Origin: Xenopus tropicalis
Taxonomy: Eukaryota; Chordata; Amphibia; Anura; Pipidae
Direction: 5' to 3'
Assembly: GCF_000004195.4 (NCBI RefSeq)
Contig: NC_030680.2
Span: 151,792,975-151,856,974 of the forward strand
DNA: 64,000 nucleotides
Below are positions 1-9,600 of this stretch, piece after piece. Positions within the stretch are counted from its first letter, which is position 1, and every line of letters begins with the position of its first letter. A model generated the notes under the pieces. The model saw nothing but the letters and a program-made list of their open reading frames with translations, did not search any database and had not been told where the DNA came from. The translations under genes were made by a program, and so were the position numbers.

Positions 1-296
1 GTGGCCTGATGTTGGGGGCTTCTATCTGATGCAATGGGGGGGCACCATATCTATGAGTTGGGCCAGTTCTGTTGCCATTGGGGCTCATTTACAAAGGCAA
101 GGGCAAAGCTCTAGTTTGAGCAGGCGCTATTTACTAAGGGTGAATTCATGTTGTTGGTACTTGGGGGGGGGGTTGCAAGTGCCCCCCTGGCTGCTAAGGA
201 ACCCCGGAACTGCCTCCTGGTTGCAATGGTGGTAATTCTGGGGTTCCCTTAGTTGGTTGTTAACCTTCCCCCCCGTTCCAGGCGTGACGCCATTTC

Positions 297-428
297 GACA
301 AGGAATTCTGGGAACTTATCCTAAAGAGCTTTCAAAAAGTAATTGGCATTTACATGGGTTTATCCTATTGGCTAATGCTCCCCCACTGGGTTTTTAAAGC
401 AAAAGGCGGGATAATAGCTGATCAGATT
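297..428 (-). repeat. Inverted partial copy of the hammerhead-bearing repeat unit
   Basis: Read on the minus strand this stretch matches the body of the tandem units at 828-1337: the shared landmarks are TTCCCAGAATTCCTTGT, the CCCAGTGGG block and the TATTATCCCG block. The similarity stops near 428, just where the hammerhead core would begin, so this copy lacks the ribozyme. It is therefore a truncated copy facing the two full units. Confidence 0.75.
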
Positions 429-439
429 CGTACGGGGCG

Positions 440-545
440 GTCTCAGTGGCGTAACTACCTATACAGCAGAACCCGTGGTGGGGGGCCCGAGCAACAGGGG
501 GGCCCAGACTGTGCTGTCTGCTGTATTATAATCCTCCCCTCTACT
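440..545 (+). repeat. Dispersed repeat copy, also present inverted at 3775-3880
   Basis: The block contains TACCTATACAGCAGA, a GGGCCCGAGCAACAGGGGGG-like core and TCTGCTGTAT. The same parts in the same order occur on the opposite strand at 3775-3880, so this is an interspersed repeat with at least two copies here. The ends of each copy resemble each other in inverted order (CAGCAGA and TCTGCTG), as in a short inverted-repeat element. Family not identified. Confidence 0.6.
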
Positions 546-654
546 ACCTTTTCTTTAAAAGAGCGGCGCGGGAGGTTGGATGCGGTGTGGGCCTGTAGGA
601 GGGGCGGAGGGACTGTTTACCCCTCAAAAGATTTTTTTGCAGGGGGCTGTGTCG

Positions 655-800
655 GACTGGGCCTCCGGGGTACCGAGAAAAATGCCAGTGGGCCCCAGCA
701 GCTCAGATCCGTTCCCCCCCCTAGGGGGCTCCCGACGGCCCCTGAGTCAGAAGCCCCGATGGGCCCTGCATCCCCCAGTCTGACCCTGGCAGGGGGCCCG
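655..800 (+). repeat. GGACTGGGCC-type dispersed repeat, copy 1
   Basis: This copy runs from GGACTGGGCCTCCGGGGTAC through CCAGTGGGCCCC to GGGCCCTGCATCCCCCAGTC. Two further copies in this window (11130-11350 and 19681-19900) share the order: a GGACTGGGCC-like start, CACCGRGRAAAAAYCC, TGGGCCC, and a CCCCCAGTCCRACCCTG end. It is a GC-rich interspersed repeat that I associate with Xenopus. The open frames across it have no recognisable protein and are not annotated. Confidence 0.65.
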
Positions 801-895
801 GCGCGACCAAGTTACTCCACTGGGGGGTCTCCTCAAACCTTTTGATTCATCTGTGGATCCACACCCCCGGCTCTGCCTAAGCCAATCAGAACCCC

Positions 896-942
896 CTGCA
901 TTACACTGATGAGCCCCAAGAGGGGCAAAACCTGCTTGTAGT
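896..942 (+). ncRNA. Degenerate type I hammerhead ribozyme motif, copy 1
   Basis: Parts in order are stem I 5' strand TTACA (901-905), the CTGATGA core (906-912), a perfect stem II hairpin GCCCC-AAGA-GGGGC (913-926), AAAA where GAAA is expected (927-930), a short stem III segment CCTGCT (931-936) and stem I 3' strand TGTAG (937-941), which pairs with 901-905 (one G-T wobble). Stem II is intact but the invariant G12 is A and the cleavage-site region has drifted. Self-cleavage is therefore unlikely. Confidence 0.65.
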
Positions 943-1110
943 TGGGAATCTAATAGGCTATTATCCCGGGTAAATACCCAGTGGGTGAGCTGTAGCCTAT
1001 AGGGTAAATCCATGTAAATGGGCTTTTCTTGGAGCTCTTGGGATTAGTTCCCAGAATTCCTTGTGTTTATTTGCATACGTATGAGATAATCTCCTCAACC
1101 TCAATCCTGC

Positions 1111-1152
1111 GCTACACTGATGAGCCCCAAGAAGATTGAAACCGGCCTGTAG
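1111..1152 (+). ncRNA. Degenerate type I hammerhead ribozyme motif, copy 2
   Basis: Stem I 5' strand CTACA (1112-1116) precedes CTGATGA (1117-1123). The second core box GAAA is intact (1138-1141), followed by CCGGCC (1142-1147) and TGTAG (1148-1152), which pairs with CTACA. Stem II has lost pairing on its 3' side (AGATT instead of GGGGC). The cleavage triplet is GCC, where GTC would be expected from the palindromic ACCGGT type of very short stem III. This copy keeps the parts that copy 1 has lost and the reverse, so together they imply an intact ancestor. Confidence 0.65.
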
Positions 1153-1337
1153 GGAATCTGATTGGTTATTATCCCGGGTAAATACCCAGTGGGCGAGCTT
1201 TAGCCTATAGGATAAACCCATGCAAATGGGATTTTTGGAGCTCTTTGGAATTACTTCCCACAATTCCTTGTGTTTATTTGCATACGTATGATGCAGTCTC
1301 CTCAACCCAAAGGATTTATTTGTGGACTCACATAACA

Positions 1338-2590
1338 GGGCCCTGGTTCCATATCAGACGCTATTTTGTATTTATATCCCAAGCAAGTAGCGGTGGATAC
1401 ACCTACTGGTGCTTGTTTTGCTGAACTACAGCTCCCAGCATGCCTGAACTTTAATAGTATGTTAAAGAATTCTGGGATTTGTAGTCCATCCCCTTTCCCC
1501 TAGGAATGCCAAGAAGCCAACTATATCATTCCCTAGAGATTCCCAGGTCCCTGTGGGCTCCTTTGTGCGAGGGTGATTTCCAGACTGGGTTCTTCCCCTC
1601 CACGTGCCGAGCAGCGAGTTCCTAGAGCCAGAGGTTCCGTGCAGCCCGGGGCCCACGTCCCGGCGAGTTCTTGGCGCAGGTAGGAGACATTATACACGAT
1701 TAAAGAGTTTCTGATTAATTTGAGCTCCGTGCCACGTCTGATCCCAATTAGACTGCAACCCGACCCGCCCCGGCTCCGCTCCAGGTTCATTTAGTCAAAT
1801 TTCAGCTTTGTTTAACTTGGATCTTTCCTGACAAGGGAGAATTTTTCAACAAAAACCATCGGCAACGGCAAATTCTACTGGAATATTACAAATCCCAGTC
1901 CCGAAGCTGCTCGGAGAGACCTGCGTTTGGCTCAGCCGAGCAGCCCGATAACTCATTCCCAGCCGCCTCAATGGAGGAGTAAAAGGGTTTATTTGGGGAA
2001 TGCGCACCGGAGACAGGGGGTATCGCCTTCCAAAATAAACTGCTCAGAGCTTGAAAGGAGAGAGTGTCTATATGGGGGACTGTCTCATCCCCAATACAAA
2101 TACAGGGGGGGGGGGAATAAGGGCCTTTTCCAAATGAGCCTCCTGGAGAGGAAAGGGAGCCATTAATGCCGTATTAGAATTTATATCTCAGGGTCCCTGT
2201 ACAAACCCTATAGGCCGCGAGGAATTAAACCTGAAAATGCCTACAAGCCGCAGCCTAGAATAACATGGGAATCCTGCCGCAGACCACACCGCTCGCTGTT
2301 CCTTCGCCTCTTTCCAGCGTCGTAACAGTCTGAAATTTCCACCAGACGGGTCTTAAAGCCCCAGGAACGCGAGGAAGAAATGAACGTTTTTAGTTGCGTT
2401 TACTGAGAATGTTCCCAATTCTGCCAGTGTCGGTGGTTCTGTTACAAAAGGTCTAGTCCCCGGGTGTAATCCCCACCGATCTAGAACCCCCTCCCACTGG
2501 TTTCTGCCCTAAAAAGCACAAATTATATGAGTGTTGCTATGGGCACAGGTGCTGCAAACAAATGTTATTACTGGCATTGATGGGTAGTGA
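1338..2590. other. Non-coding single-copy-like stretch
   Basis: No gene is recognisable. It contains two convergent ACTACA-TCCCAG motifs (1424-1487) and a GC-rich part at about 1560-1790, with short chance frames on both strands. The remainder to 2590 shows no repeat or motif I can name. Confidence 0.4.
1424..1487. promoter_or_regulatory. Convergent pair of ZNF143/THAP11-like motifs
   Basis: AACTACAGCTCCCAGCATGC lies at 1424-1443 on the plus strand, and the related GGACTACAAATCCCAGAATT lies on the minus strand at 1468-1487. Both fit the ACTACAnnTCCCAGnnTGC-type motif bound by ZNF143 and THAP11 at vertebrate promoters. They face each other 24 bp apart. The motif is also common inside dispersed repeats, so function is not implied. 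Confidence 0.45.
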
Positions 2591-2655
2591 GTTAAATAAG
2601 GTTAATTTTTAATATGTTATAGAATGGGCAATTCTAGGTATTTTTTCAATTGGTC

Positions 2656-2656
<1 letters not shown>

Positions 2657-2691
<35 letters not shown>

Positions 2692-3370
2692 ATTGATTTA
2701 TAAAGCGCCAACATATCCCGCAGCACTGTACAATAAGTGGGTTTCATACATTGGGCATACAGAGTAACATATAAAGCAATCAGTAACCGATACAGGAGGG
2801 GAAGAGAGCCCTGCCCAAAAGAGCTTACACTCTACAAGGAGTAACATATAAAGCAATCAGTAACCGATACAGGAGGGGAAGGGAGCCCTGCCCCAAAGAG
2901 CTTACACTCTACAAGGAGTAACATATAAAGCAATCAGTAACCGATACAGGAGGGGAAGGGAGCCCTGCCCAAAAGAGCTTACACTCTACAAGGAGTAACA
3001 TATAAAGCAATCAGTAACCGATACAGGAGGGGAAGGGAGCCCTGCCCAAAAGAGCTTACACTCTACAAGGAGTAACATATAAAGCAACCAGTAACCGATA
3101 CAGGAGGGGAAGAGAGCCCTGCCCCAAAGAGCTTACACTCTACAAGGAGTAACATATAAAGCAATCAGTAACCGATACAGGAGGGGAAGAGAGCCCTGCC
3201 CCAAAGAGCTTACACTCTACAAGGAGTAACATATAAAGCAATCAGTAACCGATACAGGAGGGGAAGGGAGCCCTGCCCAAAAGAGCTTACACTCTACAAG
3301 GAGTAACATATAAAGCAATCAGTAACCGAGGTGAAGAGAGCCCTGCCCAAAAGAGCTTACAATCTACAAG
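2657..3370 (-). mobile_element. Retroposon-like repeat with (ATT)n tail, internally expanded
   Basis: On the minus strand the element ends in TTGGCGCTTTATAAATCAAT followed by an (AAT)n tail (plus-strand 2657-2689), like the 3' end of a non-LTR retroposon or SINE. Upstream lie TGTACAGTGCTGC and the segment GTAAGCTCTTTTGGGCAGGG, which I recognise as a widespread vertebrate repeat 3' end. It interrupts the MITE, so it inserted later. Its internal part is present eight times (next entry). Confidence 0.65.
2762..3370 (-). repeat. 77-bp minisatellite, about 8 copies
   Basis: Copies begin with GAGTAACATATAAAGCAATC at 2762, 2839, 2916, 2993, 3070, 3147, 3224 and 3301. Each ends with AGAGCTTACACTCTACAAG. 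The last copy is shortened and ends in AGAGCTTACAATCTACAAG, probably the original non-duplicated end of the retroposon. The array is therefore an in-place expansion of the internal retroposon segment. Confidence 0.9.
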
Positions 3371-3774
3371 CCTTCATTATTTATTGTTTAGAAATCATTT
3401 ACCATCTTCAACTGACTCTTTGCAGCTTTCAAATGGGGGTCACTGACCCCGGCAGCCAAATCCTATTGCTCTGTGAGGCTACAGTTTTATTGTTATTGTT
3501 ACTTTTTATTCTTTATCTCTCTACTGAGACCCTCTCCTATAAATATACCAGTCTCTCGGTCAAACCACTCCCTGGTTGCTAAGGTAATTCGAACCCTAGC
3601 AACCAGATAACTGCTGAAATTACAAACTGGAGAGCTGCAGAACAAAAAGTAAAATCATTAAAAAAAACACAAATAATAAAAAATGAAGACCAATTGCAAA
3701 TTGTCTCAGAATATCACTCTCTACATCATACTAAAAGTTAACCCAACCCTGAAATACGTTGTCAATAAACTATG

Positions 3775-3880
3775 GTGGGAGGGGCTGCAATACAGCAGAC
3801 CCCACGCCCCCTATTGCTCGGGCAACCTCAGGGTCTGCTGTATAGGTAGTTTCCCCACTGATTATGCTACTGATGGGAGA
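3775..3880 (-). repeat. Dispersed repeat copy, inverted relative to 440-545
   Basis: Contains TACAGCAGACCCCACGCCCC, a GCTCGGGCAACC core and TCTGCTGTATAGGTAGT, the reverse complement order of the block at 440-545. From 3881 to about 4074 I see nothing recognisable. Confidence 0.55.
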
Positions 3881-4074
3881 AGGGGCTGCCTGGGCCGAAT
3901 CATTACATTCCCACTAGTTTCCTTCTTCAAAATTTTCTAAGCAGCTCCCCATTTTGGATCTGGTTAGGCCTTCTTTTGTGTGTCAGTGGCACTGCACGTG
4001 CTCAGTGGGCTGCTGGGGAGCAGGAAGTGATGTCACATCTGTCATAGATCTGTACCCTAATTATATGTTGAGCT

Positions 4075-4431
4075 ATAAGGGGCCTCTACACTATAAGATC
4101 CGCTCGCTTGGCGATGTCGCCAAGCGAGCGGATCTTCACCCGATATCCCCACCTACGGGTGGGCGATATCGGGTAGAAAGTAACTTAAAGAAACGATCGG
4201 ATTACATTTGTGGTTATGGGACAGTCGGTTCGGGGACCGCATCAACGAGCCGATGCGGTCCCCGATCCGACCGGATTTTCTAACCTGGCCGATCGAGATC
4301 TGGCCAATTTCAGGCCAGATATCGGTCGGCCAGGCCGCTCTGTTCTGCCCATACACGGGCCAATTAGCTGCCGAATCTATCCAAGGGACCGATATCGGCA
4401 GCTATAGTCGGCCCGTGTATGGGGACCTTTA
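4075..4431. mobile_element. Palindrome-rich MITE-like element with five successive hairpins
   Basis: The element is built almost wholly of inverted repeats. The first (about 4097-4138) has perfect 20-bp arms around a 2-base loop, AAGATCCGCTCGCTTGGCGA and its complement. The second pairs ACCCGATATC with GATATCGGGT; the third pairs GGGGACCGCAT with ATGCGGTCCCC; the fourth pairs CTGGCCGATCGAGATCTGGC with a nearly perfect partner; the fifth pairs CCATACACGGGCC with GGCCCGTGTATGG. The ends resemble each other in inverted order (TAAGGGGCC at the left, the complement of GGGGACCTTTA at the right). Superfamily not assigned. Confidence 0.6.
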
Positions 4432-5025
4432 GTTCCCCTTGACGAGGGGGGTTTGCAAACGAAGAGGAGAAAGATATAGATATATTATATACATATTCAC
4501 TCACACTCGTTGGAATACAAACCCCACCGTCGGCTCATTATCGGGGGTTCCATGTTGTTTGTTGCTGCAATTGGAGCTTGAAGCTCAGTTTTTCCATCGT
4601 AGAACAATGAAACCAAAGCTGAATCCATGAAGCGGCAGCCCTGCCTGTTTGGGTCTTTTGCACAAAATGGCAATTATGGGCCTTATTCATATAAGGAATA
4701 GAATTCTGCTCCATTTGCCATACAGAGCTCCCCCTGCCTGACCGTTTTGCCCCTCACGCGTTAAACTTCACTTATTTGACATCATTTGATATTAAAATGA
4801 TACATGAAAGGCTATGGAGCTCTTGGGCATATTGGGGGGCCACATTTGGCCTGTGGGCCCCCTATGGGTGAGTCCTGCTCTGTAGTAACAAAAAAGCAGC
4901 TTATGGGACAGACAGGGCTACTTGAGAGGGAATTCTCAGTATTGTCTATGGCAGGGGATTTTCTGAGGTTTAGTAGCTGTGACTAGTAGCTGCTACTAAG
5001 TAGCAATGAGTAACAATGCACCAAA
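4432..5025. other. Non-coding stretch without recognised features
   Basis: No gene or repeat family is recognisable. Short frames here have no protein-like features. Confidence 0.4.
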
Positions 5026-5512
5026 TCGGGGTCAGTGACCCCCATTTGAAAGCTGCAAAGGGACAGAAAGAAAGTGGCAAATAATTTAAGATACCTTCAG
5101 AAGGCATAAGGAAACATTACAAGACATGACCTGATTATTTACCTACAGGATAGAGCTCGATAAACATATATCCACAAGAACTCTTCCCCTAAGTGTACCA
5201 GTTACTCTCCCATTTCATTTTATCACTTATGCTTATTCTTTTACCCTGAACTGCTCTTTCCTCTTTCATCCCCTTCCTCCACACACCCCCCCCTCCTTTT
5301 TCCATTATGTTTATGACTACATTATAAATTTGCTTAGCACCCTGGAATAACCCAAAAGGTGCTCCTCTGTATGCTTTACTTTTAACCAAAAAATAAAAAC
5401 ATTTAAAAAAAAAAAAAAAAAACTATAAAAAAAAAATAATGAAGACCAATGGAAAAGTTGCTAAGAATAGGCCATTCTATAACATACTAACAGTTTACTT
5501 AAGGGTGAACTG
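5026..5512 (-). mobile_element. T2-type MITE, minus orientation, interrupted by a poly(A) retroposed fragment
   Basis: On the minus strand the MITE landmarks read TTTCAAATGGGGGTCACTGA (5026-5055 region), AAATTATTTGCC, then after an interruption CATTATTTT, TTAGCAACTTTTCCATTGG-like sequence and TTATAGAATGGCCTATTC. The break is filled by about 330 bp ending in a long A run (5086-5418). Confidence 0.65.
5086..5418 (+). mobile_element. Retroposed fragment with poly(A) tail inside a MITE
   Basis: The insert ends in AATAAAAACATTT followed by a run of A, which is a polyadenylation signal and tail. It lies exactly between two halves of the minus-strand MITE. A 5'-truncated LINE 3' end or a retrocopy of a host transcript would both look like this. 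No coding frame is recognisable. Confidence 0.5.
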
Positions 5513-5514
5513 CC

Positions 5515-5850
5515 CCTTAACTTTTGATATATTACAGCATGTCCTATTCCTAGTAACTGGGGGGTCACTGACCCCGGCAGCCAAACCCTATTGCTCTTTG
5601 AGGCTCCAGTTTTATTGTTATTGTTAATTTTTATTCCTTATCTTCCTACTCAGGCCCCTCCCCTATTCATATTCCCGTCTCTCATTCAAACCACTGCCTG
5701 GTTGCTAAGGTAAACAAGTCCCTAGCAACCATATAGCTGCTGAAATTCCAAACTGGAACAAAAAGCCAAATAACAGAACAACCACAAAGAGTAAAAAAAT
5801 GAAGACCAATTTCAAATTGTCTCAGAGTATCAAAAGTATCAAAGTGCTCT
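5515..5850 (+). mobile_element. T2-type MITE, plus orientation, internally deleted
   Basis: Starts with TTAACTTTTGATATATTACA and jumps from CCTATTCCTAGTAACT directly to GGGGTCACTGACCCCGGCAG, so it lacks the CAATTGGTCT part found in the full copy at 23764-24194. It then follows the family to CAAATTGTCTCAGAGTATC. It abuts the minus-oriented copy head to head. Confidence 0.65.
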
Positions 5851-5854
5851 ATGT

Positions 5855-5920
5855 TATGGAAAGGTCTGTTATCCAGATACCCCCCTTGCTGGATAATAAA
5901 CCCCATACCTGTTAAAGAAA
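5855..5920. repeat. Relic inverted-repeat ends (TCTGTTATCC / GGATAAT.ACCCCATACCTGT)
   Basis: GGTCTGTTATCCAGATACC and GGATAATAAACCCCATACCT are joined with only a few bases between them. I recognise these as the terminal parts of a very common Xenopus dispersed repeat whose interior seems deleted here. The internal part of the same repeat appears to be amplified at 11801-12788. Confidence 0.45.
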
Positions 5921-6650
5921 TGTATCTTTATAAATCCTGCCCTCATTCCCCCAGGCAGGGGGGTCGGTAGATCCGTGGCCCCGGGACAGCGGCCCATTAG
6001 CCCCACCATTACCCCATTAGCCCCACTATTACCCCGAGTGTTTCATCAAAAGCTCATTTCCAGCCCAAACGAGTTTAAACCATAAACGACCCTTTTATGA
6101 AGCGAAGAAGATTAAACTGATGAAAGATTTCCCTGAACTAAAGTTTAAACTGAATGAATAATAATAATAATAATAATAATTTTCCCACCTTCCTGGGACA
6201 CAAAGGCTCCTGTAAAAGTCACACCCTGTAAAACTCTGTGCAGAAAGTGATGGGAAACATGTGGGAAGGCTCAGGCCCCGCAGGGTTTATACAAGCCTGT
6301 CCTAAAGGGACCCCTCCGCTCTGCATTAGAGCCCCCGGCCGCCCTGGGATGGGGGGCAATTAGGGGGATATTTGATGATAATGTGTCAGGTGTTTGCGGA
6401 CAGAAGGAGATGGGGGCGGAGGCCGCCGCTCTGATAGAGGAAACAGTTGGTGTGAAAATTGCCCGGAATATCTAAATATAAACAAGCGGAGTCCATTCTG
6501 TTGGCTTTTAGCCATTTGTTGTCCCTTTTAGGAACATTTCCCCCGTTTGTCAAGCGGATAAAGTTTGCAGGAAATGTCACGGCGGCTGATCGATGCTACT
6601 GAGCTGCGCCCGCTGACTCCTGGCTTTCCCTAAAGCCGCACAGCTGCTGC
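5921..6650. other. Single-copy-like spacer with a short (AAT)n run
   Basis: Contains an (ATA)n microsatellite near 6158-6180. The flanks (about 6050-6150 and 6380-6600) are of mixed composition with no repeat I recognise and could be conserved non-coding DNA. No gene is seen. Confidence 0.35.
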
Positions 6651-9600
6651 TCCATAGCTCCCTAGCTCCCTAGCACTGCCTCATCAGCCTCCCTAGCTCC
6701 CTAGCACTGCCTCATCAGCCTCCCTAGCACTGCCTCATCAGCCTCCCTAGCTCCCTAGCACTGCCTCATCAGCCTCCCTAGCACTGCCTCATCAGCCTCC
6801 CTAGCACTGCCTCATCAGCCTCCCTAGCACTGCCTCATCAGCCTCCCTAGCTCCCTAGCACTGCCTCATCAGCCTCCCTAGCTCCCTAGCACTGCCTCAT
6901 CAGCCTCCCTAGCATTGCCTCATCAGCCTCCCTAGCTCCCTAGCATTGCCTCCTCCCTAGCTCCCTAGCACTGCCTCATCAGCCTCCCTAGCATTGCCTC
7001 ATCAGCCTCCCTAGCATTGCCTCCTCCCTAGCTCCCTAGCACTGCCTCATCAGCCTCCCTAGCACTGCCTCATCAGCCTCCCTAGCTCCCTAGCACTGCC
7101 TCATCAGCCTCCCTAGCACTGCCTCATCAGCCTCCCTAGCTCCCTAGCACTGCCTCATCAGCCTCCCTAGCTCCCTAGCATTGCCTCATCAGCCTCCCTA
7201 GCTCCCTAGCACTGCCTCATCAGCCTCCCTAGCATTGCCTCATCAGCCTCCCTAGCTCCCTAGCATTGCCTCCTCCCTAGCTCCCTAGCATTGCCTCATC
7301 CGCCTCCCTAGCTCCCTAGCACTGCCTCCTCCACCTCCCTAGCTCCCTAGCACTGCCTCATCAGCCTCCCTAGCTCCCTAGCACTGCCTCATCAGCCTCC
7401 CTAGCTCTGCCTCATCAGCCTCCCTAGCTCCCTAGCACTGCCTCATCAGCCTCCCTAGCATTGCCTCATCAGCCTCCCTAGCTCCCTAGCATTGCCTCAT
7501 CAGCCTCCCTAGCATTGCCTCATCCGCCTCCCTAGCATTGCCCCCTCCCTAGCTCCCTAGCATTGCCTCCTCCCTAGCTCCCTAGCATTGCCTCCTCCCT
7601 AGCATTGCCTCCTCCCTAGCTCCCTAGCATTGCCTCCTCCCTAGCTCCCTAGCACTGCCTCATCAGCCTCCCTAGCTCCCTAGCATTGCCTCATCAGCCT
7701 CCCTAGCATTGCCTCATCCGCCTCCCTAGCATTGCCTCCTCCCTAGCTCCCTAGCATTGCCCCCTCCCTAGCTCCCTAGCATTGCCCCCTCCCTAGCTCC
7801 CTAGCATTGCCTCCTCCCTAGCTCCCTAGCATTGCCTCCTCCCTAGCTCCCTAGCATTGCCTCCTCCCTAGCTCCCTAGCATTGCCTCCTCCCTAGCTCC
7901 CTAGCATTGCCTCCTCCCTAGCTCCCTAGCATTGCCTCCTCCCTAGCTCCCTAGCATTGCCTCCTCCCTAGCATTGCCTCCTCCCTAGCTCCCTAGCATT
8001 GCCCCTCCCTAGCTCCCTAGCATTGCCCCCTCCCTAGCTCCCTAGCATTGCCCCCTCCCTAGCTCCCTAGCATTGCCTCCTCCCTAGCTCCCTAGCATTG
8101 CCCCCTCCCTAGCTCCCTAGCATTGCCCCCTCCCTAGCTCCCTAGCATTGCCTCCTCCCTAGCTCCCTAGCATTGCCCCTCCCTAGCTCCCTAGCATTGC
8201 CCCCTCCCTAGCTCCCTAGCATTGCCCCCTCCCTAGCTCCCTAGCATTGCCTCCACCCTAGCTCCTTAGCATTGCCCCCTCCCCTAGCTCCCTAGCATTG
8301 CCCCCTCCCTAGCTCCCTAGCATTGCCCCCTCCCTAGCTCCCTAGCATTGCCCCCTCCCTAGCTCCCTAGCATTGCCCCCTCCCTAGCTCCCTAGCATTG
8401 CCCCCTCCCTAGCTCCCTAGCATTGCCTCCTCCCTAGCTCCCTAGCATTGCCTCCTCCCTAGCTCCCTAGCATTGCCTCCTCCCTAGCCTCCCTGCATTG
8501 CCCCCTCCCTAGGCTCCCTAGCATTGCCCCTCCCTAGCTCCCTAGCATTGCCTCCACCCTAGCTCCTTAGCATTGCCCCCTCCCTAGCTCCCTAGCATGC
8601 CCCCTCCCTAGCTCCCTAGCATTGCCCCCTCCCTAGCTCCCTAGCATTGCCCCCTCCCTAGCTCCCTAGCATTGCCCCCTCCCTAGCTCCCTAGCATTGC
8701 CCCCTCCCTAGCTCCCTAGCATTGCCTCCTCCATAGCTTCCCTAGCATTGCCCCCCTCCCTAGCTCCCTAGCATTGCCCCCTCCCTAGCTCCCTAGCATT
8801 GCCCCCTCCCTAGCTCCCTAGCATTGCCCCCTCCATAGCTCCCTAGCATTGCCCCCTCCCTAGCTCCCTAGCATTGCCCCCTCCCTAGCTCCCTAGCATT
8901 GCCCCCTCCCTAGCTCCCTAGCATTGCCTCCTCCATAGCTCCCTAGCATTGCCCTCCTCCATAGCTCCCTAGCATTGCCCCCTCCCTAGCTCCCTAGCAT
9001 TGCCCCCTCCCTAGCTCCCTAGCATTGCCCCCTCCCTAGCTCCCTAGCATTGCCCCCTCCCTAGCTCCCTAGCATTGCCCCTCCATAGCTCCCTAGCATT
9101 GCCCCCTCCCTAGCTCCCTAGCATTGCCCCCTCCCTAGCTCCCTAGCATTGCCCCCTCCCTAGCTCCCTAGCATTGCCCCCTCCCTAGCTCCCTAGCATT
9201 GCCCCCTCCCCTAGCTCCCTAGCATTGCCTCCTCCCTAGCTCCCTAGCATTGCCCCCTCCCTAGCTCCCTAGCATTGCCCCCTCCCTAGCTCCCTAGCAT
9301 TTGCCCCCTCCCTAGCTCCCTAGCATTGCCTCCACCCTAGCTCCTTAGCATTGCCCCCTCCTAGCTCCCTAGCATTGCCCCCTCCCTAGCTCCCTAGCAT
9401 TGCCCCCTCCCTAGCTCCCTAGCATTGCCCCCTCCCTTAGCTCCCTAGCATTGCCCCCCCTCCCTAGCTCCCTAGCATTGCCTCCTCCCTAGCTCCCTAG
9501 CATTGCCTCCTCCCTAGCTCCCTAGCATTGCCTCCTCCCTAGCTCCCTAGCATTGCCTCCCTCCCTAGCTTGCCCTCCTAGCTCTAGCATTGCCCCCTCC

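Larger units (their letters stand above)
828..1337 (+). repeat. Tandem ~211-bp repeat units carrying decayed type I hammerhead motifs (retrozyme-like)
   Basis: Two tandem units share a common body (TATTATCCCGGGTAAATACC, then CCCAGTGGG, AGAATTCCTTGT-like and TTTGCATACGTATGA blocks). Their hammerhead cores start 211 bp apart, at 906 and 1117. A third partial unit begins at about 1302 (CTCCTCAACCC, TTATTTGTGGA) and matches the start of the first unit at 829-865. Head-to-tail units with one hammerhead each resemble newt satellite 2 and the small metazoan retrozymes. Those are transcribed as multimers, self-cleave and circularise. Here both cores have damaged key positions, so the copy is probably dead. 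Confidence 0.7.
2592..3770 (+). mobile_element. Kolobok/T2-type MITE, split by a retroposon insertion
   Basis: The left part (2592-2656) matches the start of the MITE family seen intact at 23764-24194: TTAA, then a TTTTAATATGTTATAGAATG-like segment and CAATTGGTCTT. The element resumes at 3371 with CATTATTTATT and continues through GACTCTTTGCAGCTTTCAAA, GGGGTCACTGACCCC and AATTGTCTCAGAATATC to about 3770. Between them lies a retroposon-like insert that later expanded in tandem. T2 MITEs carry no protein and rely on a Kolobok transposase that uses TTAA targets. Confidence 0.7.

Noticed and set aside
6110..6145. CTGATGA near 6118 as a third hammerhead
   Set aside because: No GAAA box, stem II hairpin or matching stem I strands are present.
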